NCBI RefSeq assembly: GCF_041431415.1
Contig: NZ_CP107845.1
Span: 3,844,001 to 3,908,000 of the forward strand
DNA length: 64,000 nucleotides
Source of the DNA: Streptomyces sp. NBC_00513
GTDB lineage: Bacteria > Actinomycetota > Actinomycetes > Streptomycetales > Streptomycetaceae
Reading direction: 5' to 3'
Shown here in pieces: positions 37,366 to 46,743 of the stretch. Position 1 is the first letter of the stretch. The number at the start of each line of letters is the position of its first letter. The notes below the pieces were generated by a model. That model had not been told where the DNA came from and made no database searches. It saw only the letters and a program-made list of their open reading frames with translations. Made by a program: the position numbers and the translations under genes.

Positions 37366-37866
37366 TCACGAACGGGTCGGCTCGGGCGACTTCGTCGCCG
37401 ACGGCGATGTGCGGGTCTTGGACGGGCGGGGGGACTTCGACGGGGTCGCCGACCCGGCCGGGGTCCCGGACTTCGAGGGCTTCGGGGACCGCGGCCCGGA
37501 CGCGGGCGCGGTGGCATGCCCGGTGGCGTGCCCGGACGCCGCCTTGGAGGCCGTCTTCGACGGGGCCGAGGGCCGCGAGGGGGCCGGGGTCGCCGACGGC
37601 TGCGCGTACGGCTGCACGAGGCCCTGTTGTCGCTGCCTCTGCTGTTCCTGTTCGGCCTTCTGCTTCGCCAGCGTGGACTGGATGAAGGACCATCCGACGC
37701 ATCCCGCGCACAGGACGGCCGCGATGGCCATCCCCGCGAACACCTTGCCGAGCCGTTCGTCCGCGGTGCGTCTCGTCCGCCCCGCCCCGAACAGCAGCGC
37801 GTCGCGCATCCTGCGCCGGCGCACCGCCACCGATTCCAGCAGCTGGCTGTCGTAGTCCCGTGCCAT
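37366..37866 (-). CDS. Small T7SS-associated single-span membrane protein, copy 2
   Basis: A 166-residue paralog of the protein at 26225-26587. The N-terminal 75 residues are nearly identical (ARDYDSQLLESVAVRRRRMR; one span FAGMAIAAVLCAGCVGWSF). The outer tail is longer and rich in Ser, Pro, Lys and Thr (SPKPSKSGTPAGSATPSKS). ATG 37866 is the start. It heads a minus-strand group with two Imm49 genes. Presence of two copies next to T7SS and immunity genes suggests a partnership; function unknown. Confidence 0.75.
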   Translation of the reverse strand: MARDYDSQLLESVAVRRRRMRDALLFGAGRTRRTADERLGKVFAGMAIAAVLCAGCVGWSFIQSTLAKQKAEQEQQRQRQQGLVQPYAQPSATPAPSRPSAPSKTASKAASGHATGHATAPASGPRSPKPSKSGTPAGSATPSKSPRPSKTRTSPSATKSPEPTRS

Positions 37867-37962
37867 GTGTCGCCCGTCGCCTCCCCCGCTGTTCTGCCTG
37901 TGCAACATAGAACATCTGTCGGGTACGGGCACACCCCGGGGCTCCGCGCGCACCCGCCCGGA

Positions 37963-38907
37963 TCAGGGCGGGGACAGGCGGGCGACCAGTTCGGCCAGCT
38001 CCACGCAGGCCTGCTCGATCTTGCGGCGGATGTTCTGCTGCTCGGTGACCATGGCCGACAGGAGGAGGGCCGTCAGGGCGGCCGAGCCGTTGAGGGCCAT
38101 CAGGTTGGCCATGATCTCGAAGAGGCTGTGGTCCTCGAAGGGGCCCGCCCGGTCGGTGGCCGCCGCGATGGCCACGACGGAGATCAGCAGCGAGCAGGGC
38201 GCCGCTCCCGGCAGCTGGAAGCGGACGGCGGCCCAGATCAGCAGCGGGAACACCAGGAACAGCAGGGAGAGCGAGCTGTGGGTGACCAGCAGGGTGGCCG
38301 CCACCGCCGTGACCGCCAGTGCCGCCCCCTCGGCGACCCGGTAGAGGTCCGAGGTCAGTCGGAACCGGGGCAGGACCAGCAGCAGCGGGGTCACGACCAA
38401 CACGCCCATCGCGTCACCGGCCCACCAGGACCACCAGACCGGCCAGAACCCGCTCGCCGGCAGGCTGCCGCTCAGCGCCAGCACTCCGGCGCCGATCGTG
38501 GCACTGATCAGCATCGGCAGCAGCCCGCCGAGGAAGACCAGCGCCAGGCCGTCCCGCAACCGGTCCATCTCGGTCCGGAAGCCGACCCGGCGGAGCATCG
38601 CGTACGCGCACAGCGGCGCGAGGGTGTTCCCCGCGACGATGGCGAGGCCGACCGGCTCGAACGGGCCCAGGGTCTGCATGACGCAGAACGTGCCCAGCGC
38701 GATCCCCGGCCAGATCCGGGGCCCCAGCCACAGCAGCGCCGCGACCGCGATCCCGGTGGGCAGCCACAGGGGCGTGACCTGGGCGCCCGCGAGGACCACG
38801 CGCTGGAGCAGGCCGATGCGTCCGCCCAGGTAATAGGCGAGGGCGACGGCGAGGATCGACAGCAGCAGGTACGGGAGGCCTCGGCGTTGCCATCGCTCGG
38901 TGTGCAC
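37963..38907 (-). CDS. MASE1 domain membrane protein
   Basis: A 314-residue integral membrane protein with about eight helices of the MASE1 sensor type (LAYYLGGRIGLLQ; LWLPTGIAVAALLWLGPRIWPGI; FWPVWWSWWAGDAMGVLVVTPL). The remaining C-terminus is a short helix (NIRRKIEQACVELAELV). MASE1 normally sits in front of a kinase or GGDEF domain; here it stands alone, so signalling through a partner is likely but unproven. It is followed, on the same strand, by the SpoIIE-type phosphatase gene upstream (50 bp), which could be functionally linked. Confidence 0.85.
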   Translation of the reverse strand: MHTERWQRRGLPYLLLSILAVALAYYLGGRIGLLQRVVLAGAQVTPLWLPTGIAVAALLWLGPRIWPGIALGTFCVMQTLGPFEPVGLAIVAGNTLAPLCAYAMLRRVGFRTEMDRLRDGLALVFLGGLLPMLISATIGAGVLALSGSLPASGFWPVWWSWWAGDAMGVLVVTPLLLVLPRFRLTSDLYRVAEGAALAVTAVAATLLVTHSSLSLLFLVFPLLIWAAVRFQLPGAAPCSLLISVVAIAAATDRAGPFEDHSLFEIMANLMALNGSAALTALLLSAMVTEQQNIRRKIEQACVELAELVARLSPP

Positions 38908-38956
38908 CCCATGTATGAGACAACGGCCGGCGGCTCCCGGCGGCGCCTGACACGCG

Positions 38957-39787
38957 CTACTCGGCCCCCGGTGGTGCGTCGTGGCGCAGGACGAGGACCG
39001 CCGCGTCGTCGGCGTGGCCGGTCGAGTCGGCCACTTTCATCACCTCGGCGGCCAACTCCTCGGGGTCCGCGCCCGCCCCGTCCCGGACCACCCGGACCAC
39101 CTCCGCCAGGCCCGTCTCGATGGGGAACGAGGGCCCCTCGACGACCCCGTCGGTGAGCAGTACGTAGGCGCCCGGCCGGCGCAGCCGCCGTCGGGTGACG
39201 GGGTAGGCGGAGCCGGCGAGGACGCCCAGCGGGAGGCCGCCCTCGTCCTCGTCCGTCCCGCAGTCGCCGTCGACCGTGGCCCAGACCGCCGGGACGTGCC
39301 CGGCGCGGGCGCCGTCGATCTCCCAGGTGCTCGGGTCGAAGCGCAGGAAGGTGCAGGTGGCGAAGAGCTCCTGGTTGACCGAGATCAGCAGGTCATTGGC
39401 CCGGCTGAGCACGTCGCCGGGGTCCTCGGCGGCCGCGGCGACGGCGCGCAGGGCGATGCGGATCTGCCCCATGAAGGCCGCCGCTTCCACGTCGTGGCCC
39501 TGTACGTCGCCGATGGAGAAGCCGAGCGAGCCGTCGGTCAGCGGGAAGCCGTCGTACCAGTCGCCGCCGATGTCCAGGCCCTGCCGGGCGGGCGCGTACC
39601 GGGCGGCGGTCCGCAGTCCGGGGGCGTCGGGCAGCGAGGGCGGCAGCATCTCGCGTTGCAGCGCCTCGGCCAGCTGTACCCGGGCCCGCTGGAGCTCGGC
39701 GCCTTCCCGGGCCTGGGCCGTGAGTCGACCCAGGGTGGCCAGGAGGTCGTCGGCGCTCGCCTGCCGAGGGGCACGACGCGGGGCCAT
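38957..39787 (-). CDS. SpoIIE/PP2C-type serine phosphatase
   Basis: A 276-residue protein. A coiled-coil N-terminus (about 8-55; RLTAQAREGAELQRARVQL) precedes a PP2C-like phosphatase domain. Metal-binding aspartates are visible in GGDWYDGF, SIGDVQGHDVEAAA, LLTDGVVEGP and HADDAAVLVLR. Streptomycetes use many such phosphatases to switch anti-sigma-factor antagonists. It has no sensor domain of its own, but the neighbouring MASE1 protein could provide one (inference). ATG 39787 is the start. Confidence 0.9.
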   Translation of the reverse strand: MAPRRAPRQASADDLLATLGRLTAQAREGAELQRARVQLAEALQREMLPPSLPDAPGLRTAARYAPARQGLDIGGDWYDGFPLTDGSLGFSIGDVQGHDVEAAAFMGQIRIALRAVAAAAEDPGDVLSRANDLLISVNQELFATCTFLRFDPSTWEIDGARAGHVPAVWATVDGDCGTDEDEGGLPLGVLAGSAYPVTRRRLRRPGAYVLLTDGVVEGPSFPIETGLAEVVRVVRDGAGADPEELAAEVMKVADSTGHADDAAVLVLRHDAPPGAE

Positions 39788-39939
39788 GGGCGTCTGGACC
39801 TCTCTCCGTGGGACGACCGAGCGGTACGCCCATCGTATTTGCGCGTCCCGATCCCCGCCCGGGGACACGGTGCGGTTGCCGCCGGGCCCGGGAGCGGGTA
39901 TCCGCGCGGTTGCCGCCCCGCGGCGGGTGGGGGACGGCG

Positions 39940-40542
39940 CTACGCGGCGGCGGCCGCCGGCGCGAGGGCGGTCGCCAGGGCTTCCCGCGACGGGTTGCCC
40001 GTGAGGGTGACCCCGTCCGGGAACCGCAGGTACGGGATGCCCGGCAGGGCCTCGGCGCGGACCGCGGCCAGCGCCGCCCGGACCGCGTCGGCTCCCTCGT
40101 CGCTCCAGGTGACGCCCGCGTCGGCGGCGAGGCGGCGCAGGACGGCGGGGTCGGCGATGTTCAGGCCGTCGGTGTGGTGGGCACGGAAGAGCCGCTCGAC
40201 GGCGGCCTCGGCCCGGCCCTGCGCGGCGGCGACCGCGATCAGGCGGTGTGCCTCGAAGGTGTGGGAGAAGACGGCTCCGTCGTGGTGGAACTCCAGGCCC
40301 TCGGCGGCGGCCAGTGCCGTGATCCGGGCCATCGCGGGGGCGACGTCGGCGCCGAACGCCCGCCGCAGCACCTCCGTCTTCGGTTCGCCCTCGACGGTGG
40401 CCTCGGGCGCCAACTGGTAGGGGCGGAAGACCAGGTCGACCGTGCCGCCGGCGGCACGGACCCGGGCGGCCTCGCGGGTGAGGCGGGCGAAGGCGAAGTA
40501 GGACCAGACGCAGGGGATGTCGAGGGTGAATTCGATCTTCAT
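39940..40542 (-). CDS. DsbA/FrnE-like thioredoxin-fold protein
   Basis: A 200-residue DsbA-family protein. The FrnE-like layout is seen: FTLDIPCVWSYFAFARL at the N-terminus, an inserted helical domain and the cis-Pro strand GIPYLRFPDG near residue 165. The active-site CxxC is reduced to CVWS, so only one catalytic cysteine remains. This is more consistent with a glutathione- or mycothiol-transferase or isomerase function than a disulfide oxidase. No signal peptide, so cytosolic. ATG 40542. It is divergent from the LAL regulator. Confidence 0.85.
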   Translation of the reverse strand: MKIEFTLDIPCVWSYFAFARLTREAARVRAAGGTVDLVFRPYQLAPEATVEGEPKTEVLRRAFGADVAPAMARITALAAAEGLEFHHDGAVFSHTFEAHRLIAVAAAQGRAEAAVERLFRAHHTDGLNIADPAVLRRLAADAGVTWSDEGADAVRAALAAVRAEALPGIPYLRFPDGVTLTGNPSREALATALAPAAAAA

Positions 40543-40648
40543 CGGGGGCCTCCGCGTACGGTGGGTGGTCGAGCTGACGGCTCGACGGTAGGAGCACCGG
40601 GACGGCCCGGGCATCTGTCGGGTGACGGGGATCCGAGGGGGACGTTCG

Positions 40649-43327
40649 ATGCTGCTGGGCCGGGGTGCGGAACGGGCCGTCGTCGAAGGGCTGCTGGCCG
40701 GGGCACGCGACGGCCGCAGCGGGGTGCTCGTGGTGCGGGGCGAGGCCGGCATCGGGAAGACGGCCCTGCTGGACGGTGTGCTCGCCGAGGCGGGCGACGA
40801 CGTACGGGTGTTGCGCGGGACCGGGATCGAGTTCGAGAGCGCCCTGCCGTACGCGGGACTGCACCTGCTGCTGCGTTCCGTGCACGACCGGGTGGACGCG
40901 CTCCCGGGCGCGCAGGCCGCCGCGCTGCGGACGGCCCTGGGGACCGGGGAGGCCGCTCCGGGCGGCGGCGACCGGTTCCTGGTCGGGCTCGCGGTACTGA
41001 CGCTGCTGGCCGAACTGGCCGAGGAGCGCCCGCTGTTCTGCCTGGTCGACGATGCCCAGTGGCTGGACCAGGCGTCCGCCGAGGCCCTGGTGTTCGCCGC
41101 CCGGAGGCTGCACGCCGAACGGATCGCCCTGGTGTTCTGCGTGCGGGACCCGCACACGCCCGAGTTCCGGCCGGCCGGGCTCGACGAGCTGCGGCTGCGG
41201 CGCCTCGACGGGGCGACCGCCGCCGACCTGTTGGCCCTGTACGCCGCCGACCTCGGGCACCACGAGCGGCAGGACGTCCTGCGGGAGGCCGAGGGGAACC
41301 CGCTCGCACTGCTGGAGCTGACCACGGCGCGGCGCGAGGGGCACGGGTCCCCGTACGAGGGTCCGCGCGGCCGGATCGAGCAGAGCTTCGCCACCCGCAT
41401 CGCCGCGCTGCCCGAGTCGACCGGGACGCTGCTGCTGGTGGCGGCCGCGGCCGACGAGCACGACACCGGGACGGTCTTCGAGGCCGCCGGCCGGCTGGGC
41501 GCGGGAATCGCCGACCTGGCGCCCGCCGAGCGGCACGGTCTGGTGCGGCTCGACGGGACCCGGCTGGTCTTCCGGCACCCCCTGATCCGGTCGGCGGCGT
41601 ACCGGGCCGTCCCCGCGGCCCACCGGCTCGCCGCGCACCGCGCCCTGGCGGAGGCCGGCGAGGGCCACCGGGCGGCCTGGCACCTGGCCGCGGCGGCGAC
41701 GGCCCCCGACGAGGAGGTCGCCGCGGCCCTGGAGCGCGGCGGCGAGCAGGTCCGCGCGCGGGGCGGGCACGCCGCGCTGGCCGGGGTGTACGAGCGGGCC
41801 GCGGAACTGAGCCCGGACCCCGCCGAGCGCGGGCGCCGGCTCGGCGCGGCGGCCCAGGCGGCCCTGCACGCGGGCCAGTTGGACCGGGCGTGCGCGCTCG
41901 CGGCGACCGCCCGCGTCGCACCGGGCGGTGCGGCGGCGAACGCCCGGCTCGCGTCGATCGTCGCGGAGATCGCCGACGAGCGGGGCGACCTGGCGCGGGC
42001 GCACACCCTGCTGGTGGAGGCGGCGCCGGCGGTGGCCGCCGAGGACCCGGTGGGCTCGGGGCGGATGCTGTTCCTCGCCGTGGGCAGCGCGTGGGTCGGC
42101 GGGGACCCGGAGGGCGTGGCGCGGGCGACCGAGGCGGCGACGGTGGCCGGTGTGCCGAACCTGGCGGAGATCCGGGCGCTGGCCCGGCTGTCGTCGCCGG
42201 ACGCGGAGGTCCGCACGGACGCGCTGCGGTTCCTGCGCGACTCCTCGGCCCGTCCCGCGGGGGAACTCGGCGACCTGCGGGAGGCGTTGCGTTCCGCGTG
42301 CTGGCCCGGGTTCCTGGGCGATCACCGGGCGGCCTTCGAGCGGGCCTCCGCCGTCGAGCGGGAGTGCCGGGCGCAGGGCGCGATCGGGGTGCTGCCGCGC
42401 GCCCTGCTGGAGGTGTGCCAGGCCCAACTGCGGCTCGGGCTGCACCGGGACGCGCTGGCCGGCGGTACGGAGGGGCTGCGGATCGCCGCCGACACGGGGC
42501 AGGCCCGGACGGCCGCGCAGCTCGCGGGAACGCTCGCCGGCCTGGCGGCGGCCCGGGGCGACGAGGCCTGGTTCCGGGAGCTGGCGGACACCGCCGGGGC
42601 CGTCGATCTGCCCGACGTACGCCACCGGTTGGCGTCGGCGGGCATCCTGCTCGATCTGGGGCTCGGCCGGCACGAGGCGGCCGCGGACCGGGCCGCCGCG
42701 GCGCCCGCCGGCGCGGCGTGCACGTGTTGCGGCCGGGACGGCGACGAGGTGGAGGCGGCCCTGCGGGCGGGTCGGCCGCGCGCGGCCGTGGCGGCGTGGG
42801 AGCGGCTGCGGGACCTGTCCCGGCAGCTGGACCGGCCCGGGATCCGCGCGGTGGAGGTACGGTGCGAGGCCCTGCTGGCCGAGGACGCCGAGGAGCTGTT
42901 CCGGCGTGCCCTGGCCCTGCACGGCGAAGGGGACACGGACCGCTTCGAGGAGGCCCGGACGGCTCTGCTGTACGGGGAGTGGCTGCGCCGGGTGCGGCGC
43001 CCGGTCGACTCCCGGGGGCCGCTGCGGGCGGCCCGGGAGGCCTTCACGCGGCTGGGCGCGACCCCTTGGGAGCGGCGCGCCGCCGGGGAGCTTCGCGCGG
43101 CGGGCGAGGGCCGGTCGGAGCAGCCTGCCGCCGGGTCCGACCTGGACCGCCTGACGCCCCAGGAGTTGCAGGTGGTGCGGCTCGCGGCGACCGGTCTGAC
43201 CAACCGGGACATCGGGGCCCAGTTGTTCCTCAGTCCACGGACGGTCGGGTACCACTTGTACAACGCGTACCCGAAGCTGGGCGTGGCCTCGCGGATGGAG
43301 CTGACCCGGCTGGACCTGGCGGTCTGA
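40649..43327 (+). CDS. Large LuxR-family (LAL) ATPase regulator
   Basis: An 892-residue regulator. The N-terminal AAA/STAND ATPase has Walker A VVRGEAGIGKTALLDG near residue 30 and Walker B FCLVDDAQWLDQA. A central TPR-like helical region follows, including a CTCCGRD cysteine cluster near residue 692. The C-terminal LuxR HTH (LTPQELQVVRLAATGLTNRD; SPRTVGYHLYNAY) ends the protein. LAL proteins commonly activate secondary-metabolite or efflux genes. ATG 40649 has AGGGGG; GTG 40622 is an alternative. Codirectional FMN reductase and MFS genes downstream could be targets. Confidence 0.9.
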   Translation: MLLGRGAERAVVEGLLAGARDGRSGVLVVRGEAGIGKTALLDGVLAEAGDDVRVLRGTGIEFESALPYAGLHLLLRSVHDRVDALPGAQAAALRTALGTGEAAPGGGDRFLVGLAVLTLLAELAEERPLFCLVDDAQWLDQASAEALVFAARRLHAERIALVFCVRDPHTPEFRPAGLDELRLRRLDGATAADLLALYAADLGHHERQDVLREAEGNPLALLELTTARREGHGSPYEGPRGRIEQSFATRIAALPESTGTLLLVAAAADEHDTGTVFEAAGRLGAGIADLAPAERHGLVRLDGTRLVFRHPLIRSAAYRAVPAAHRLAAHRALAEAGEGHRAAWHLAAAATAPDEEVAAALERGGEQVRARGGHAALAGVYERAAELSPDPAERGRRLGAAAQAALHAGQLDRACALAATARVAPGGAAANARLASIVAEIADERGDLARAHTLLVEAAPAVAAEDPVGSGRMLFLAVGSAWVGGDPEGVARATEAATVAGVPNLAEIRALARLSSPDAEVRTDALRFLRDSSARPAGELGDLREALRSACWPGFLGDHRAAFERASAVERECRAQGAIGVLPRALLEVCQAQLRLGLHRDALAGGTEGLRIAADTGQARTAAQLAGTLAGLAAARGDEAWFRELADTAGAVDLPDVRHRLASAGILLDLGLGRHEAAADRAAAAPAGAACTCCGRDGDEVEAALRAGRPRAAVAAWERLRDLSRQLDRPGIRAVEVRCEALLAEDAEELFRRALALHGEGDTDRFEEARTALLYGEWLRRVRRPVDSRGPLRAAREAFTRLGATPWERRAAGELRAAGEGRSEQPAAGSDLDRLTPQELQVVRLAATGLTNRDIGAQLFLSPRTVGYHLYNAYPKLGVASRMELTRLDLAV

Positions 43328-43333
43328 AAAGGC

Positions 43334-43378
43334 CCGGCGGGGAGCGGGGTCCGGTGCGCGGATCCCGCTCCCCGCCGG
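43334..43378 (+). terminator. Terminator hairpin of the LAL regulator
   Basis: A 19-bp stem (43334-43352 and 43360-43378) with one G-T type mismatch and a 7-nt loop, seven bases after the stop. Confidence 0.7.
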
Positions 43379-43468
43379 CGCGGGACGCGCCCCCGTCACG
43401 ATCCCGGTCATCGGAACCCGGTCACTCGACAGAGGACCCGTCGCCCCGCCCGCTCGTAGGTTCGGGGC

Positions 43469-44047
43469 ATGGAAAACACCCTGCGTCTCGCCCTCGTCAT
43501 CGGCTCCACCCGCGAAGGCCGCTTCGGCCCCACCGTCGCGGACTGGTTCGCCCCGATCGCCCGCCGGCACGCCGACTTCGACCTGGACGTCATCGACGTC
43601 GCCGCGCTGGAGCTGCCCGACGCCCATCCCGACTGGGGCACCGAGCCCACACCCGGGCTGGCCGCGCTGCGGGCCCGGGTCGAGGCGGCCGACGCCTACA
43701 TCGTCCTCACCCCCGAGTACAACCACAGCTACCCCGCCCACCTGAAGCACTTCATCGACCTGCACCACTCCGAGTGGCGGGCCAAGCCGGTCGGCTTCGT
43801 GTCGTACGGCGGTCAGGCCGGCGGGCTGCGCGCCGTCGAGCACCTGCGGCAGATCTTCGCCGAACTGCACTGCGTGACCGTCCGGGACGTCGTCAGCTTC
43901 CACTCGGCCTGGGACCACTTCGGCGAGGGCGGTCGGGCCGACGACCCGGCGGGCGCGGCCGGCGCGGCCAAGGTCCTGCTCGACCAGCTCGCCTGGTGGG
44001 GGCTGACCCTGCGCGAGGGCCGCGCGGCCCGCCCGTACGGCAACTGA
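43469..44047 (+). CDS. NADPH-dependent FMN reductase
   Basis: A 192-residue flavodoxin-fold reductase. The phosphate-binding loop LVIGSTREGRFGP and the conserved TPEYNHSYPAHLKHFID stretch are characteristic. It reduces FMN or azo/quinone substrates in the cytosol. A -10-like TAGGTT lies 6 bp before the ATG, suggesting a leaderless mRNA. It is codirectional with the MFS exporter gene 112 bp downstream. Confidence 0.92.
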   Translation: MENTLRLALVIGSTREGRFGPTVADWFAPIARRHADFDLDVIDVAALELPDAHPDWGTEPTPGLAALRARVEAADAYIVLTPEYNHSYPAHLKHFIDLHHSEWRAKPVGFVSYGGQAGGLRAVEHLRQIFAELHCVTVRDVVSFHSAWDHFGEGGRADDPAGAAGAAKVLLDQLAWWGLTLREGRAARPYGN

Positions 44048-44159
44048 CCTCAGAGGAAAGAGAACTGACGGTTGGTCGGTTCGGCGGGGCGTCACCGCCG
44101 GGCGATGGCGCCCGCCGACAACCGACCGCGGCTCACCGACGGAACGGAAGGAACCACCG

Positions 44160-45599
44160 ATGACCACCACCGCACTGGCCGCCCCCCGGCGGACCGTGAC
44201 TCCCGCCCCCTCCCCGCTCGCCATCGCCATGGTGGTGGTCCTCGGCTCGTTCATGACGGTGCTCGACACCACCATCCTCGGCGTGGCCCTGGGGGGTCTC
44301 TCGCGCCACTTCGTGTCCCCGCTCGCCACCGTGCAGTGGACGGCCACCGCCTACACCCTCGCGCTCGCCACCGTCATCCCGCTCACCGCCTGGGCGGCGG
44401 CCCGCTTCGGCACGAAGCGGCTCTACGTCACCTCCATCGCCCTGTTCACGGCCGGTTCGGCCCTTGCCGGGCTCGCCTGGAACATCGAGACCCTGATCGC
44501 GTTCCGGGTCCTCCAGGGCCTCGGCGGCGGCATGGTGATGCCGCTCGGGATGGCCATCGTGCTGAACGCCGCCTCCCCCGAACGCAAGGGCCGGATGATG
44601 GGCCTCCTCGGCCTTCCCGTGCTGGTGGGGCCGCTGGTCGGACCGGTGCTCGGAGGGTGGCTCGTGGACGAGGCCTCCTGGCGGTGGATCTTCTTCGTCA
44701 ACGTGCCGGTCGGGTTCCTCGCGGTGGCCCTGGCCGCGCGGATCCTGCCCCGGGACACCACCCGTGCGTCCCGCCCGCTCGACGTCGTCGGCCTGCTGAC
44801 GCTCTCCCCGGGCCTCGCCGCGCTGATCTACGGCCTGGCCACGGGCGGCGAGCGCGGTGACTTCGCCTCGCCCGTCGCGCTCGTGCCGACCGTCGTCGGC
44901 GCGGTGCTGGTGGCGGCCTTCGTCGTACGGGCACTGAAGGCCCGTACGCCCCTGCTGGACCTGCGGCTCCTGCGGGTGCGGGCCTTCTCGGCCGGTGTGG
45001 GCACGATGGCGCTGTTCGCGGGGGCCTACTTCGGGGCGCTGATGCTGGTGCCCATGTACTACCAGCTCGTACGCGGCGAAAGCGCCACGGTGTCGGGGCT
45101 GTTGGGCATCCCGCAGGTGCTGGCGACCGGCATCGCCCTGCAGATCGCGAGCCGGCTCACCGACCGGGTCCCGGCGGGGCGGATCGTGCCGGTCGGGGTG
45201 TCGCTGGCGGTGCTCGGTTACGCGGCCTTCACCGCCCAGATCGGCGACGCCGAGGTCCCGTACTGGCGGCTGATGGCCGCGTTGACGGTGGCCGGCGCGG
45301 GCGTCGGAATGACGATGATGCCGACCATCACCGGCGCGACCCGCGGGTTCGGCCCCGACCGGGTGCCGGCCGCGAGCACCCTGCTCAACATCAACTCGCA
45401 GATCTCCGGGTCGATCGGCATGGCGCTGTTCTCGGTGCTGCTGACCACGGCCGCGGCCGGCAGCGGCGGACTGGCCGTCGCCCGCGGCGCGTCGGCCCCC
45501 GCGCTCGCCGGCGCCTTCCAGGACACCTACCTGTGGGTGGTCGTCGCGCTGGCCGCCGCCCTGGTACCGGCGCTCCTCCAGCCCCGCACCAGCGCGTGA
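44160..45599 (+). CDS. DHA2-type MFS drug exporter
   Basis: A 479-residue transporter of about fourteen helices. The DHA2 signature in helix 1 (LGSFMTVLDTTILGVALGGL) and motif C in helix 5 (LLGLPVLVGPLVGPVLGGWL) are present, giving proton-coupled drug/H+ antiport. Substrate is not predictable. ATG 44160 has GGAAGGAA at the right distance. A convergent hydrolase gene lies downstream, separated by a hairpin. Confidence 0.93.
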   Translation: MTTTALAAPRRTVTPAPSPLAIAMVVVLGSFMTVLDTTILGVALGGLSRHFVSPLATVQWTATAYTLALATVIPLTAWAAARFGTKRLYVTSIALFTAGSALAGLAWNIETLIAFRVLQGLGGGMVMPLGMAIVLNAASPERKGRMMGLLGLPVLVGPLVGPVLGGWLVDEASWRWIFFVNVPVGFLAVALAARILPRDTTRASRPLDVVGLLTLSPGLAALIYGLATGGERGDFASPVALVPTVVGAVLVAAFVVRALKARTPLLDLRLLRVRAFSAGVGTMALFAGAYFGALMLVPMYYQLVRGESATVSGLLGIPQVLATGIALQIASRLTDRVPAGRIVPVGVSLAVLGYAAFTAQIGDAEVPYWRLMAALTVAGAGVGMTMMPTITGATRGFGPDRVPAASTLLNINSQISGSIGMALFSVLLTTAAAGSGGLAVARGASAPALAGAFQDTYLWVVVALAAALVPALLQPRTSA

Positions 45600-45624
45600 C
45601 CGCACGCCCGGTCACGGGAATCGG

Positions 45625-45675
45625 GCCCCGCGTCCGGGGCGCGCCGGATCGACCGGCGGCCCCCGGACGCGGGGC
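45625..45675. terminator. Bidirectional terminator with nested stem
   Basis: A perfect 15-bp outer stem (45625-45639, 45661-45675) encloses an inner CGCCGG/CCGGCG stem. It lies between convergent genes. Confidence 0.75.
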
Positions 45676-45720
45676 TCTCGGCCGCGCGGGCCGCCCGGTT
45701 CGAGGGCCGTCGACCGCACG

Positions 45721-46743
45721 TCAGGGCGTCCGCGCCGCGAGGAAGGCCCGCTGGTCGTCGAGGAGCCCCGGGGGGAAGAGTTCCCTCGGGGCGAACAGTG
45801 CCGTCAGCGGCAGCCGCCACGAGGACCGTTCGACGGGGGTGCGGACCAGGGAGTGGGTGGCCCCCGGGTAGCGGCGGACCGTGAGGGTGCCCGGGGCGAG
45901 CGACTCCCGGTACACGGCCTCGGTCTCGGCGCCGTCGACGTTCAGGTCGTCGGCGCCGGAGATCAGCAGCACGGGCACGTGCGGCATCGCCCGCAGGTCG
46001 GCGGTCGCGTCGGCCGTGTGGTTGCGTCCGATGAACGTCCAGCGGTCGGGCGACAGTTGCGGATCGGCGGCGGGGCTCGCGCGGTACTCCTCGTAGGTCG
46101 CGCCGCGCCGCAGCAGCGCGCCGACCGTCTCCCTGCGGCGCAGGGCGTCCGCGACCCGCTCCGGGCCGGCGCCCGCGTGGCGCAGCTCCGCGCGCAGGTT
46201 GTACTCCCCTTGGCGCTCCCAGTTCACGGCGGTGCCGACGGCCATCACGAAGCGGACGCCGGGTGCCGGGGCCCGCGCGGCCACCTTGGGCAGGACCCAG
46301 CCGGCCTGGCTGGCGCCCCAGAGTCCGATCCGGGCCCGGTCGATCTCGGGTCGCCGGCCCGCCCAGGCGAGGGCGTCGAGGCTCTCGCGGGCCCGGTCGT
46401 CCATGGTCTGGTCGAGCCAGTCGGTGGGCTTGTCGAGGGAGAGGGAGGCGTAGCCGGCGCGGGCGAAGGCCTCCCAGTAGGGGCGGTAGAAGCCGTCGTG
46501 CGTGGCGTCGACCTCGCCGTCGCCGTGCACGAACACGACCAGGGGGAAGGGCCCTTGGCCGGTGGTGGGGGTGGCGAGCACCCCGGACAGCTCGTGTCCC
46601 GCGGCGGGGACGGTGACCTGTTGTTCGCGCAGGTCGTAGTCGTTCTGCCAGACGACGACCCCGGTGAGGAGGAGCGCGCCGACGAGGGCGAGGAGGAGGA
46701 GATCGCGGATGGTGCGTCGTGTGGTGCGTCGTGTGCGGGACAT
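45721..46743 (-). CDS. Membrane-anchored alpha/beta hydrolase
   Basis: A 340-residue protein. One N-terminal helix (LLLLALVGALLLTGVVVW, about 15-32) anchors or exports it. The alpha/beta-hydrolase fold follows, with oxyanion strand VVFVHGDGEVD, nucleophile elbow GLWGASQAGW (Ser at about residue 146), acid ISGADDLNVD and His in YPGATHSLV. It resembles dienelactone-hydrolase- or peptidase-like acyl hydrolases; the substrate is unknown. ATG 46743. It is divergent from the GNAT gene with an intergenic region of 111 bp. Confidence 0.9.
   Translation of the reverse strand: MSRTRRTTRRTIRDLLLLALVGALLLTGVVVWQNDYDLREQQVTVPAAGHELSGVLATPTTGQGPFPLVVFVHGDGEVDATHDGFYRPYWEAFARAGYASLSLDKPTDWLDQTMDDRARESLDALAWAGRRPEIDRARIGLWGASQAGWVLPKVAARAPAPGVRFVMAVGTAVNWERQGEYNLRAELRHAGAGPERVADALRRRETVGALLRRGATYEEYRASPAADPQLSPDRWTFIGRNHTADATADLRAMPHVPVLLISGADDLNVDGAETEAVYRESLAPGTLTVRRYPGATHSLVRTPVERSSWRLPLTALFAPRELFPPGLLDDQRAFLAARTP

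Noticed and set aside
38957..44347. 1796-residue open frame on the minus strand
   Set aside because: It is an antisense and same-strand run-through of high-GC DNA. Only the part at 38957-39787 (PP2C) is real; the rest opposes the LAL regulator, FMN reductase and MFS genes.
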